The notes: generated from the letters alone by a model not told the origin. A DNA stretch of 64,000 bases from Ampullaceana balthica (GCA_944989445.1 CALYLW010000430.1:444284-508283); one strand, 5' to 3'; numbered from the stretch's first letter, positions 12,778 through 24,703 are shown. Program-made: numbers and translations.

Positions 12778-13216
12778 TGTTCCAACTCTTGGGTGGTTCC
12801 GGTCTGCACCAACTCTTGGGTGGTTCCGGTCTGCACCAACTCTTGGGTGGTTCCGGTCTGCACCAACTCTTGGGTGGTTCCGGTCTGCACCAACTCTTGG
12901 GTGGTTCCGGTCTGCACCAACTCTTGGGTGGTTCCGGTCTGCACCAACTCTTGGGTGGTTCCTGTCTGCACCAACTCTTGGGTGGTTCCGGTCTGCACCA
13001 ACTCTTGGGTGGTTCCGGTCTGCACCAACTCTTGGGTGGTTCCGGTCTGCACCAACTCTTGGGTGGTTCCGGTCTGCACCAACTCTTGGGTGGTTCCGGT
13101 CTGCACCAACTCCTGGGTGGTCCCGGTCTGCACCAACTCCTGGGTGGTCCCGGTCTGCACCAACTCTTGGGTGGTCCCGGTCTGCACCAACTCTTGGGTG
13201 GTCCCGGTCTGCACCA
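12778..13216 (+). repeat. 27-bp minisatellite, 16 copies
   Basis: The unit is CCAACTCTTGGGTGGTTCCG followed by GTCTGCA. The last four units carry TGGTCCCG instead of TGGTTCCG, and two of them CTCCTGG, so the right end has diverged as a block. All frames through it are open on both strands only because the unit lacks stop codons. Confidence 0.95.
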
Positions 13217-15081
13217 ACCTACCATCCCTTACCCTCATCTCATTTCAGCTCATGGGGAAATAACATGGTTAACCCAAATGTTTGCTAATGCAGCCTGGAA
13301 AATTCTAAACATAATCTGGTGAAAGAGACAATCTCTCTTACCTTGAGCTGTTAGAGTATAATGACCTTGACCTTCCCATTATATCAGGAATTTCTTGTTC
13401 AACTGAAAAACCACTGGGCGCTGCTCTAAACACCACCTCATTTATTTTATATATAAGGATTATAAAAGTCTGGTATAGTACAATAACAAAATTATTAATT
13501 CCATTATTCTAAAAGGTTTTTGCATTATTAGCTCTTCGTATAAAATATTTCATGAAATTGGCTTTATCTTTATTGCTTTGCAACACAAAAATTTATCAAC
13601 TATGATGTAAATTATTGGAAAAAAAATAAAAACATTATTTTATTTGTTCCATTTCACTTGTAATTGTAACAAAAAAATGAATGGTATGTTATGAGTTAGA
13701 AAAGATTTTAAATGAACAAAGAAATATTTTGAACCTGTGTTTAATCCCAAGGATTCTGTTCAATTTTGTTGTTGACAAACTTAGTTTACAAACCTAGACT
13801 CCATGTCTCCAGCATTTCATTCACTATATTTAAACTAGCTAATTAAAAAATGTTGCTTTGTAAGTAAAAAATTGCTTTTAATTTGCATTTATTTACATAT
13901 TTAAGAATGATGGTGTCATCATCAGGATATGTTAAGTTGTAGTTACAGATAGATTGAAGTTTTAAAAGACTGAATGATTATATACAGCAGTGACAGCATT
14001 GAGCAACAAAAGCTTTTAGGCTTTAGTGTTGCTTGTTTTTAGGGATTTTCCCTAGCAGTTTGAAAGATTTACCTTCACACTGTCTATTTAAGTAATTGTT
14101 ATATTGACCCTGAGCTTTTTAATGAAAGCTTGTAATAGAACATTGTTCTACTCTGTTGCTAGTTTATTGTGTTAACGTATCAAAGACTTTAATCTCTTTT
14201 CTGAAATATAATGTTTACTTCCCTTGTCAGTTTTTAAAAACTTTTTAAAGTTCTTATTGTGATTTTGTCAAAAGCTGTTTGTCATAATGTATAATTTGTT
14301 AAACATTGTAACAAATAGAATCTCTTTCAGTATTTATTATAGAAATGCTACAAGAAAAGTTCTGTATTTTTGGGCTGTTATGTTAAATTGAAATCCATTA
14401 TTTGTTTCAGTGCCATGATTCCAATAAATATTTGTATTCCACATTGTGTTTCAGTTATCTTTCTTTTACCATGCCACAATTTAACATGTTACATGTGTTG
14501 GCTGTTGCCATGGAGCTATATTTGTTGTGTTGGCTGTTGCCATGGAGCTATATTTGTTGTGTTGGCTGTCCCCCATCCCCACATCCACTTTAAAATTAAA
14601 TATTTAAAAAAACCTCATAATAAATATTATTTCATCCCAGAGTAATCAGCCCTTTGCATAAACACAGTTTTACCCTATTTTGTTAACACGACACGTGACA
14701 TCAGCCATATTGCCTTGACTGAAACTTGGTTTAATGGCAAAAATTAATAAAGTCTTTGAAAGATGTGATGGCACGCTTCTATTCCTGGCAACATGTCGTG
14801 ACCGTGTCATCAGTTGGAGGATCATACAATTATTGATTCGTCCTTACGTTGTTTTTTTTTGGTTTTTTTGTTAGGCAGAACCCCACTTCACAGTTAAAAC
14901 TTTATTATATTCTTGACCACAGGCCTTCTACAGCCACCCCCACCCCGCTGTCTCTTCCCGTGGTCTTTATAAACCTCTGTACTACTCTCTTCCTCTACTT
15001 CTAGCTGATGGATTCCTGGACAGAACACTACAGCTAATTTTGGTTTCATTTTATTGGTTTTTGTTCGCTGACGTTTGTTTT
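13217..15081. other. AT-rich intergenic stretch
   Basis: No gene is recognised. It includes a small 31-bp tandem repeat at about 14497-14570 (TGTTGGCTGTTGCCATGGAG plus CTATATTTGTTG, 2.5 copies). The rest is AT-rich unique-looking sequence. Confidence 0.45.
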
Positions 15082-15487
15082 AGTCTATGACCACAATGTT
15101 TAGTCTATGACCACAATGTTTAGTCTATGACCACAATGTTTAGTCTATGACCACAATGTTTAGTCTATGACCACAATGTTTAGTCTATGACCACAATGTT
15201 TAGTCTATGACCACCGTGTTTAGTCTATGACCACAATGTTTAGTCTATGACCACAATGTTTAGTCTATGACCACCATGTTTAGTCTATGACCACAATGTT
15301 TAGTCTATGACCACCATGTTTAGTCTATGACCACAATGTTTAGTCTATGACCACAATGTTTAGTCTATGACCACAATGTTTAGTCTATGACCACAATGTT
15401 TAGTCTATGACCAAAATGTTTAGTCTATGACCACAATGTTTAGTCTATGACCACAATGTTTAGTCTGACCACAATATTTAGTCTATG
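15082..15487 (+). repeat. 20-bp minisatellite, about 20 copies
   Basis: The unit TAGTCTATGACCACAATGTT is repeated with rare changes (CACCATGTT, CACCGTGTT, CAAAATGTT) and one truncated unit near 15466. Confidence 0.95.
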
Positions 15488-15556
15488 GCCCCATGCCGTT
15501 AAGACAACGATGCTGACTGTCATTGACATGTGACAATTTAACAAATGTGTGTCGGG

Positions 15557-17168
15557 TGGTAGTTGTAGTCGTAGTTGTAGTTGTAGTGGTAGTGGTAGTT
15601 GTAGTGTAGTTGTAGTGGTAGTCGTAGTGGTAGTCGTAGTGGTAGTTGTAGTGGTAGTTGTAATGGTAGTTGTAGTGGTAGTTGTAGTGGTAGTTGTAGT
15701 TGTAGTGGTAGTTGTAGTGGTAGTTGTAGTGGTAGTGGTAGTTGTGGTAGTGGTAGTGGTAGTGGTAGTTGTAGTGGTAGTGGTAGTTGTAGTGGTAGTC
15801 GTAGTGGTAGTTGTAGTGGTAGTGTTAGTTGTAGTGGTAGTTGTAGTGGTAGTCGTAGTGGTAGTGGTAGTTGTAGTGGTAGTTGTAGTGGTAGTTGTAG
15901 TGGTAGTTGTAGTGGTAGTCGTAGTGGTAGTTGTAGTGGTAGTTGTAGTGGTATTTGTAGTGGTAGTTGTAGTGGTAGTGGTAGTTGTAGTTGTAGTGGT
16001 AGTTGTAGTGGTAGTTGTAGTGGTAGTTGTAGTGGTAATGGTAGTCGTAGTGGTAATGGTAGTGGTAGTTGTAGTGGTAGTTGTAGTGGTAGTGGTAGTT
16101 GTAGTGGTAGTTGTAGTTGTAGTGGTAGTGGTAGTTGTAGTGGTAGTCGTAGTGGTAGTTGTAGTGGTAGTCGTAGTGGTAGTGGTAGTGGTAGTGGTAG
16201 TTGTAGTGGTAGTTGTAGTGGTAGTCGTAGTGGTAGTGGTAGTTGTAGTTGTAGTGGTAGTTGTAGTGGTAGTTGTAGTGGTAGTCGTAGTGGTAGTGGT
16301 AGTCGTAGTTGTAGTGGTAGTTGTAGTGGTAGTTGTAGTGGTAGTCGTAGTGGTAGTTGTAGTGGTAGCTGTAGTGGTAGTTGTAGTGGTAGTGGTAGTC
16401 GTAGTGGAAGTGGTAGTTGTAGTGGTAGTCGTAGTGGTAGTTGTAGTGGTAGTCGTAGTGGTAGTTGTAGTCGTAGTCGTAGTGGTAGTCGTAGTGGTAG
16501 TTGTAGTGGTAGTTGTAGTGGTAGTCGTAGTGGTAGTCGTAGTGGTAGTCGTAGTGGTAGTCGTAGTGGTAGTCGTAGTGGTAGTTGTAGTGGTAGTCGT
16601 AGTGGTAGTTGTAGTGGTAGTCGTAGTGGTAGTCGTAGTTGTAGTGGTAGTCGTAGTGGTAGTTGTAGTTGTAGTGGTAGTCGTAGTGGTAGTCGTAGTC
16701 GTAGTGGTAGTTGTAGTGGTAGTTGTAGTGGTAGTCGTAGTTGTAGTGGTAGTTGTAGTGGTAGTTGTAGTGGTAGTCGTAGTGGTAGTTGTAGTGGTAG
16801 TCGTAGTGGTAGTTGTAGTGGTAGTGGTAGTTGTAGTGGTAGTGGTAGTCGTATTGGTAGTTGTAGTGGTAGTCGTAGTGGTAGTTGTAGTGGTAGTGGT
16901 AGTTGTAGTCGTAGTGGTAGTTGTAGTGGTAGTCGTAGTGGTAGTCGTAGTTGTAGTGGTAGTGGTAGTCGTAGTGGTAGTTGTAGTGGTAGTCGTAGTT
17001 GTAGTGGTAGTCGTAGTGGTAGTTATAGTGGTAGTCGTAGTTGTAGTGGTAGTTGTAGTGGTAGTTGTAGTGGTAGTCGTAGTGGTAGTTATAGTGGTAG
17101 TCGTAGTTGTAGTCGTAGTTGTAGTGGTAGTGGTAGTCGTGGTCGTAGTTGTGTGGTAGTTGTAGCTA
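15557..17168 (+). repeat. 1.6-kb GTN trinucleotide array
   Basis: Almost every triplet is GTA, GTT, GTG or GTC, arranged as GTAGTGGTAGTTGTAGT and GTAGTCGTAGTGG combinations. The plus strand has practically no C outside GTC. The 536-residue nearly pure valine frame is a by-product of the unit and has no start context or non-repeat domain. Confidence 0.95.
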
Positions 17169-17700
17169 GCTCTGCTCCTACCACCACACTAAAACCTGGT
17201 TCCTAACAATCATCAGTTTTCACAACCAGCTTCCCGCGTCACGGACTTCGCTGATTAGCACTGACCCCGACATCTGGCACTGACGGATACATTTGAAGGC
17301 CGTTATTCTGTCAATTTGTTGGCAGTGTTTCTCACACTCTGCTGCATCACGAGGACCGTAATTTCGTTGGTAGATAATTATTTTAAAAACAACTTTAAGA
17401 TAAATATTCTTAAAAAATAATTAAAAATGGTATTTTATTTTCTAAAAACAACGCGGCGCCATTCTCAAACCGTATATTTTTGCGCCCCAAATAAATTATG
17501 TTTTGTCGTCCCGTTCTCCCTTGTGGCATTTGATAAGCTCTCTTACAGTTGGTGTTTGGAGAAGTAAAAACAAAAACAAAGCTTTCTGAAATCTTTAAAT
17601 GATTCAGTCCAATTCAGGAAATCTAAACTAATATAAAGGGGATCAATTGCACATCAATTTGTTCTATATCCGTTCCTTAACCAGTTAACAGTGTATCGCA
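17169..17700. other. Unassigned stretch
   Basis: Mixed composition; no exon or repeat recognised. Confidence 0.35.
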
Positions 17701-17738
17701 GTACATATCTAGTACAACGTCATAGTGTTCCATGTTCT
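17701..17738 (+). repeat. Left copy of a 37-bp direct repeat
   Basis: CATATCTAGTACAACGTCAT followed by A.TGTTCCATGTTCT recurs at 18310-18346 with one or two changes. Confidence 0.8.
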
Positions 17739-17743
17739 AATCC

Positions 17744-18303
17744 ATAGATTCCCAATCTTTTTCGGGTGCCGACCCCTTTTTATAAAAGCCATGTGACATG
17801 CAAACCCCAGGGAACTGAAAACCCCATTTTCAATAAGGTTGTTTTTTAAATTGTTTTTTAAGGATAATTTTATTTTAAATTATGTTTAATAATTAATTTA
17901 ATGTGATGCTTGAAATTGCATGTCATCAACCAGCTTCTGAATTCTCGGGTGAGTATTTGTTAACGCAGACCTCATGTCATTCTCAACATTTTATTTTTTT
18001 CTATCTTTTGTTTTTAAATGAAGAGGAGCTGAAAATCCACTCCCAACTGAAATACGTAGACACAAAATCTAATGGAACCTAAACTCAAAGACAAGCATCG
18101 TGACATTTGGTTATGAATGATACATACCACACCAAAATTTGTGAGAAACTTTTCATTAAACAAGTTACGTGCCGAGGAATATTTCTGCAAATCCAACAAT
18201 TGCATTATAGCGAATATTTTTTTAGTCGATTGTATAAGCTGGCGACCACCAGAAAACCCTTCGTGACCCCCTTGGGGGTAGCGACCCATAGGTTTGGAAC
18301 CCG
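17744..18303. mobile_element. Non-autonomous hAT-like element
   Basis: The left end GATTCCCAATCTTTTTCGGG and right end GCGACCCATAGGTTTGGAAC have the form of hAT termini (TTCCCAA.CTTTTT with GACCCC inside) found in many animal genomes. It is bracketed by a 37-bp direct repeat at 17701-17738 and 18310-18346, far longer than an 8-bp target duplication. No transposase is seen. Confidence 0.55.
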
Positions 18304-18309
18304 GGTTCT

Positions 18310-18346
18310 ATCATATCTAGTACAACGTCATATTGTTCCATGTTCT
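18310..18346 (+). repeat. Right copy of the 37-bp direct repeat
   Basis: Same wording as 17701-17738, immediately after the hAT-like element. Confidence 0.8.
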
Positions 18347-18487
18347 GTGTCGTTCAGACAGGAATCAATCTCATATCTTCATATGAAACATCAGACACTA
18401 CCTCTCCTTCCTGTCAAGCCTTCTCACCGTTATGGCTGTTCCCCCACCCCACCCCCTCAATATCAAAATTGTTCTTAATTAACCTGC

Positions 18488-18584
18488 GCCTATTACGCCA
18501 TTTTCCCTAACTCGAAAACTCCGTAAGTCGAATTTTTTTCCGGGTCCCTTTGAGTTCGACTTAGAGAGGTCCGACTGTATTATT
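18488..18584 (-). mobile_element. Terminal fragment of a pogo/Tigger-like MITE (tentative)
   Basis: On the minus strand the end reads TACAGTCGGACCTCTCTAAG, then TCGAACTCAAAGGGA and TTCGACTTACGGAGTTTTCG, a common style of mariner/pogo terminus in invertebrates. The opposite terminus was not found. Confidence 0.4.
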
Positions 18585-19506
18585 CCATCTTACTATTATA
18601 TTTACTTTCGCCAGGCTCTTACGTCTATAGAACACACCGCACACGCCCTCCATTTTCCTGGAACTCAGATTCCACATTAATCCTATTCCCATCAGTCAAA
18701 TTCTATTATGGCTTTTCTCTCAACAACACTGGAATGTCAAACGTTATTTGTCTTGGGTTTGGCTGAGGGCTAGGCTCATAGCATTCCGTCTAAAATGACG
18801 ACGTTGTGCTTCAGTTGTTTGGCGAGATATGCTCACGGCCGTTGTGAGAGGTTTGATGGCGCTTATCTCTGATACAGATTCAACTCTACGGATGTCATAT
18901 GTTGACTCAAAGCAGGCAGAACTTCAGAGTCCATCTGTTGCCCCCTTATATATATATATATGACTCTTTGAGCTACATTTGTTTCTATTCATATAGCTAT
19001 ATGGACAAAACTGATACCACAGATAGTCTCCATCAATCGCTTTATTTCCTGCTATCATCAGCAGAATTGTATGCACGTATTGATCGGTAATTCTATGCAA
19101 GAATGAAAGGTCGGAGGTCGCCATTGCATTGAACGTGTCCTGTTGTAGCTCTGTGGTCATTAAATAAACTTGAGACACACGGCCTATTATTACTATAAGT
19201 TTGTGTTTAGACTCATCAATGGCCATATGCTAGAAACATATCTGGCGAGGACATCTCGAGAGGGCTGGGAGCCAGTGGCCTGGTGGTGAAAGAGGCGACA
19301 TTGGATCTCATGTGAGAACCATAATTACAAATAAATCCTAAATATTTGATATACATTTATATCCATGGTTGAATAATTGATGATTTTCGCCACTTCATCT
19401 ACCACATCACGACTGTCTTTGCCTAAAATTCTTTGCGCCGAGCTTTTCGCCCATTCCCCCACCTGAGCGAAATACCCCGCCATGCAAAAGCCCCCCCCCC
19501 TTATTT
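18585..19506. other. Unassigned stretch
   Basis: Short (TA)n at 18949-18961. The frames of 63-100 residues have no recognisable domain. Confidence 0.35.
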
Positions 19507-19925
19507 TTAAATCCCTTATATTAACTCGTGGTGTCTGCACCCTTGATTGCTTGTCGCCAAAACTTTTGATAGATTTTTAACCCACTTGCTCGTAAGCGAG
19601 CGAGCTGAAATTTTTCAGGCAGTTTGGTGGCGATGATAAAAACTATGTATCAAAATTTCAGATCGATCACATGTAATTCCTATGTATTATGTTATTTTTT
19701 TAGATCGAGTGTAAGGGTGCGCATTATATTGAACAACCTTTCTGTCGCGCAATTAGTTGAGTATTTTATTGACAACACTTTTTATAAACATTCCTGATCG
19801 GTGCGCATTATATTAAACATGTTTTACGACACAACTACAAATTTGTATTTTTGGATGGTCTTGCGCTGCGTATTATAATGAACATTCTTTTAGTTACGAC
19901 TCACACATAAAGGATTTATAGTCAC
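19507..19925 (+). mobile_element. Unclassified terminal-repeat element, family D copy 1
   Basis: It starts TAAATCCCTTATATTAACTC and ends near ACATAAAGGATTTATAGTCA, so the ends are short inverted repeats. Internal landmarks shared by all copies are ACCCACTTGCTCGTAAG, GAGCTGAAATTT, ATCAAAATTTCAGAT and GTGCGCATTATATT. No protein frame. Confidence 0.6.
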
Positions 19926-19954
19926 AAAATTGGTTTTTTACGGGTTGTTTTTAT

Positions 19955-20375
19955 TAAATCCTTTAAACTTTAAATTAACTTGTGGTGACTGGTTGATTGT
20001 TGCCGAAAAAGCTTTGGATCGATTTTAACCCACTTCCTCGTAAGCTAGCGAGCTGAAATGTTGCAGGCAGACTTGTGCCGATGATAAAAATGATGTATTA
20101 AAAATTTCAAATAAATCGAATGTACCGTAATTAAAATATTGAATTTTTAGATTATCTTTATTTATTTCTATGTAACATGTTAACTTTTTTGGCTATAGTG
20201 TCGATTTGTGCGTATTATATTGAGCAAACTTTCTGTCGCGCAATAAGGTGCCAATTTAATTGGCAATACTTTTTATAAACATATTCCTGATCGGTGCGCA
20301 TTATATTAAACGTGTTTTACGACACATAACTAAAATTTTGTATTTTTGGATTGTCTTGCGCTACGTATTATAATG
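19955..20375 (+). mobile_element. Family D copy 2, 3' truncated
   Basis: Colinear with the previous element (ACCCACTTCCTCGTAAGCTA, GAGCTGAAATGTTGCAGGC, GGTGCGCATTATATTAAACG), starting about 30 bp after its end. It breaks off where the family E sequence begins. Confidence 0.6.
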
Positions 20376-20845
20376 AACACTAGCGTATCACCCGTCAAAA
20401 ATGACAGAAGTTTTCAGCTGAAATCTATTTATTTTAAAAAAATGCACTTTTTTAGGACGGCTTCGGCGCCGACCTTTTTTCAAAAGCCCAACTAACTTGT
20501 CCTTGTTTGATAAATACGAAACATTAAACTTTCTGAAATGTACACAAAATTATTTTATAATAGGGGTTGTTTTTTTTATTTTATAATTAACCAACATCAA
20601 ATCCTCTTTTTACATTGCTCCCTTTTCCAAAATTAAAATATGAGCTCAAACAATGACGTCATATAATATTTTTTTACAGCGCATCTTTAATTTGCACACC
20701 TTTTGATGCATTGGTGAAGTAATTTGGTGCGCTGCTTTCTAAAATTAGTAGCGTCACGGACAGACACTACAGACGTGACAGAGATTGCAAATTATGTATA
20801 TTGATTCTTTTAGTTATGTCTCGTATATAAAGGATTTTTACTTTT
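20376..20845 (+). mobile_element. Family E element, copy 1
   Basis: It begins ACTAGCGTATCACCCGTCAA and ends TCTCGTATATAAAGGATTTT, sharing its right end with family D. The block TTTTCCAAAATTAAAATATG AGCTCAAACAATGACG is repeated in the copy at 28505-29226. Confidence 0.5.
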
Positions 20846-20984
20846 TTTTTAATTAACGTCTTTAAGAAAAATAAAACATTAAGGTTTCTTGCACAAGAGG
20901 TTTTAAAGTTTGAATATGTTATACAGATTGATTAAAAAAATGAAAAGGGGGCGGGGGGAGGCTATGTGTTACAATGGCAACGGT

Positions 20985-21197
20985 TTATAAAACTATCATG
21001 TATCAACGGTTTATAAAACTATCATGTATCAACGGTTTATAAAACTATCATGTATCAACGGTTTACCAAAATATCATGTATCAAAGGTTTACAAAAATAT
21101 CATGTCTCAACGGTTTACAAAAATATCATGTATCAACGGTTTACTAAAATATCATGTATCAACGGTTTACAAAAATATCATGTATCAACGGTTTCAA
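20985..21197 (+). repeat. 26-bp minisatellite, 8 copies
   Basis: The unit is ATGTATCAACGGTTTACAAA plus AATATC. The left units read TTATAAAACTATC, the right TTTACAAAAATATC, so two subtypes are spatially sorted. Confidence 0.9.
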
Positions 21198-21261
21198 ATG
21201 TTCACCTTGTCATTAAACACACGGAATGAGAGAAGCATTCACAAGTGGGTCAAGCTGACAT

Positions 21262-21560
21262 GTGTAGTTAGCAAACAACGTCCTTCATCGTCTGTTGTTT
21301 GACTCTAGGTAAGCCAGCAACGTCCTTCATCGTCTGCGGTTTGATTCTAGGTTAGCAAACAACGTCCTTCGCCGTCTGCTGTTTGATTCTAGGTTAGCAA
21401 ACAACGTCCTTCATCGTCTGCTGTTTGACGCTAGGTAAGCCAGCAACGTCCTTCGCCGTCTGCTGTTTGACTCTAGGTTAGCAAACAACGTCCTTCATCG
21501 TCTGCTGTTTGACTCTAGGTTAGCAAACAACGTCCTTCATCGTCTGCTGTTTGACTCTGG
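21262..21560 (+). repeat. About 42-bp minisatellite, 7 copies
   Basis: The unit runs AACAACGTCCTTCATCGTCT, then GCTGTTTGACTCTAGGTTAG, then CA. Variants CTTCGCCGTC and GTAAGCCAGC are interspersed. Confidence 0.9.
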
Positions 21561-23279
21561 CTAAAACAAGATTTATAACACTTCAAAACAGGAAATATCT
21601 CCGGGATAAAGAAATGTGATGGAAATATTTCAGTGTTTCCAATAGCAAGAGCCAAGCATACAAAGCTATACTAATAACAGAAAATTATATTCATTGGGTT
21701 TCATATTTTTATTTAAAAAATCAATTCTCAGTAGTGTAACGTGTCCGGGGCTGGGTGGGAGGGCGGGGGTTGGGGGGAGATGACAATTTTCAAGATCCAA
21801 AAACCTTCAGGTAAATGTGTCGTCCCCCCACCATCATTATTATTATTAAATATTTGGCTGAGAAATGAAAGTTAGACCTAAGCTTGCTGTGTGATCAAGA
21901 ACCCATAGCCATTGATATGTTTGATATCTACCTACTGCACAGCGAACAAATCCCCGTTATAAGGGAAATCATTCCCTCTTATAAGGCCAATAACTCCCGG
22001 TTGAATGGCAAAATAACTCCTTGTTTTAAGGGGAAGAACTCGCTGTTCTATGGGAAATAACTCCTTGCGAAAAGAGCTATAACTCCCTGGTGTATAGGAA
22101 TTACATCACGTTTATCTGTGAAATAATTCATGGAAATAATTCCATATTAAGTGTGGAAATAGCCCTCACAGATTCTGTTCCAGACGATACTGACCATTCA
22201 TGAACTGGCATCGCCAACAAAATCTGTCAGCAAGTCACGTGACTTGTGAGGGATCGAGCAACGATACCCCCTTCCCCCCCTCACACACCATCATCAACCA
22301 GCCGAGATCTCCATTTATTACAACACTATGCGTGTCTGGTCCGTTGGATTGAACGGTGTTCACATTTCACAATTAAATCTTTCGGCGTTTATCGTAATAT
22401 TTAAAAAAAAATAGAAATTAAAAAGAGAAGCAATGTGGTATAAGAACGGTTGGCTAATAGCAGGGATCAATTTCTTGGACCAGATGGGTGTGTGGTGTGG
22501 ACCAGATGGGTGTGTAGTGTGGACCAGACGTCGGATGTGATATTGCCACGTGGTGTCTGCCAAAGCCTACAATTACGCACCGTCTGCTCTAAAGAATTGT
22601 TTATCGATCCCCCGTTTTCTCGAGGCCTGGATTACTTGGAGGTTTAGAACCACCTGTTGGTGCCGCCTATGTTTCCCAAGGCCTGGATTACTTGGAGGTT
22701 TAGAACCACCTGTTGGTGCCGCCTATGTTTCCAAAGGCCTGGATTACTATGAGGTTTACAACCATCTGTTTGTGCGCCTATGTTTCATAGGGTTATTTCT
22801 CACGTCGTTGAGTTTATTCTTATGTATTACAGACGCTCCTACTATATAGAGGATTATTGAGTCCTAAACTGAAACATATCCATGTATTATGTCTAGTCTA
22901 GTGTGTTGGTTTTCCTATTTTGGTCAGGCAATAAGAAAGGGGGTAAAGCTTAATATCGTCTAATTAAAGACGATTCCATATTGCACCTGTCTGTGCCAAC
23001 ATCAACAATAAAGCACATATTAGCACCGAATGTTGCAATTGTAATACAAGGCCGTAAGTGTTTGACAATAACTTTTCGTTTTAGATACACTGAGATCAAA
23101 TGTCTTTCTTGCCCTGGTCGCAATGTGATTTACACCTGTTTCAAGGCACGTGGAGTCTTACGTAGTTCAAACAGGTCATCGCATTGGTGACAGTTTTTCT
23201 GGGGAAAACCATCATCATCTTCTTAGTCTCGTTTATCATTATTATTATAGTGCCAGGTGTAATGGAATATTACAAGTTT
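21561..23279. other. Gene-poor stretch with small repeats
   Basis: Holds a much-decayed repeat of ATAACTCC..GTT..AAGGG units (about 21950-22110), a 2-3 copy GGACCAGATGGGTGTGT repeat (22476-22530) and a 56-bp repeat in three copies (about 22622-22790, core GGCCTGGATTACTTGGAGGT). No gene recognised. Confidence 0.5.
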
Positions 23280-23503
23280 TATCATTATTATAGCGAAGTC
23301 AATAGGGTACTCGCCTCACAAGCTGAGGGGCGTGGGATCAAGCCCACGTTAAAGTCACTATAAAATTGTTGATGAATGACTAACCCTAAGAAAGTCCTCC
23401 GCTGACCTGGAGAGGGATGGGCACCGCCAAGGTCTACTAAGCCCGAGAATGTTCTAATGGAAACATTAGAACCCCGTACAACCTCGTAAAAAAGGTTATG
23501 GGA

Positions 23504-23505
<2 letters not shown>
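23280..23505 (+). mobile_element. tRNA-derived SINE followed by (AT)n
   Basis: The head resembles a tRNA, with ATAGGGTACTCGCCTCACAA and a B box GTGGGATCAAGCCCAC. The body continues to AGAACCCCGTACAACCTCGT and a TTATGGGACT end, then runs directly into a 75-bp (AT)n tract. The microsatellite probably grew from the SINE tail. Confidence 0.6.

Positions 23506-23582
<77 letters not shown>
23506..23582. repeat. (AT)n microsatellite
   Basis: Uninterrupted alternating A and T directly after the SINE. Confidence 0.95.
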
Positions 23583-23584
<2 letters not shown>

Positions 23585-23749
23585 AGTATGTATATGGTAC
23601 ATTTGTTTAAATGACGTAAGCAAAACTCAAATTTTACACCCTGCATTTTTTTTCTTCTTTGGGTTTATTATGTTGATACTTAATTAGTGTGTTCTTTTGT
23701 TTGTAACTATGCTTGTTAGAGATTAGTGTAAATTCATCTGTAAATATTC

Positions 23750-24195
23750 TTTTTAAATCCTTTATATTAACTCGTCGTTTCTGTTTGGTTGAGCCCTTGT
23801 CGCCAAAACTTTGGATCGATTTTTAACCCACTTGCTCGTAAGCTAGCGGGCTGAAATTTTACAGGCCGATGATAAAAACTATGTATCAAAGTTTCAGTTA
23901 ATCGCATGTACGGTCATTAAATTATTGAATTTTTAGATTATTTTATTTATCTCTATGTATCACGTTAAATTTTTTGAGATAGAGTGTAAGGGTGCGCATT
24001 ATATTGAACAACCTTTCTGTCGCGCAATAAGGTGCGTATTTAATTGACAACACGTTTTATAAACATATTCCTGATCGGTGCGCATTATATTAAACATGTT
24101 TTACGACACAACTACAATTTTGTATTGTTGGATGGTCTTGCGCTGCATATTATAATGAACATTCTTTTACGTCTCTTACATAAAGGATTTATAGT
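23750..24195 (+). mobile_element. Family D copy 3
   Basis: AAATCCTTTATATTAACTCG to CTTACATAAAGGATTTATAG, with the same internal landmarks as copies 1 and 2 and the same GTCGCGCAATAAGGTGCGTA block. The most complete copy in the window. Confidence 0.65.
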
Positions 24196-24271
24196 CAAAA
24201 ACTTGGTTTTTAACGTTTTTTTAAATATTTATTCTTAGTTTGTTTCCTTTTTAAAATTAGAATATATCTAT

Positions 24272-24545
24272 ATACTAGTGGATCAACCGTCAAAAATTAC
24301 GGAAGTTTTCAAAATAAATACACTTCAGATTAAAAAATAACGTAATACAGAACTTTCATTTATGTTATTTATTTTTATTTTATACATTTATTTCCCTATT
24401 GAACAATTTTATGCGGACTTTCGAAAATAGTTATTTTTGGTACAGTAATTTGGTGCGCTGCTTTCTAAAATTAGTAGCGTCACAGACAGACAGGCGGGAC
24501 AGACAGACGTGACATACATTTCAAATTATGTATATTGATATTTCT
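24272..24545 (+). mobile_element. Family E fragment
   Basis: It begins ACTAGTGGATCAACCGTCAA and contains TTTGGTGCGCTGCTTTCTAA..TTAGTAGCGTCAC as in 20700-20760, ending with the AAATTATGTATATTGAT block. It follows family D just as at 20376, so D and E may form one composite element. Confidence 0.5.
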
Positions 24546-24703
24546 TCTAAACGACCATGTGCAAATGAGCCTCGCTGGTGTCTAAGAATCCCACTTGGCA
24601 AGCGTGGTGGGATGAAAAGAAAAAAAAAGGGGGGGGGGTGTCACACAGCTTCTTGCGCTCACTTGCCGTCCAGTTGCATTTTTCCTTCACAGAATAACAT
24701 ATG

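Noticed and set aside
12188..13322. Several 140-180 residue frames on both strands
   Set aside because: Units of 24 and 27 bp keep all stop-free frames open; sequence identity between units is at the DNA level, with no codon-position bias.
15549..17159. 536-residue near-pure valine reading frame
   Set aside because: Direct product of the GTN trinucleotide array; no non-repeat domain and no gene context.
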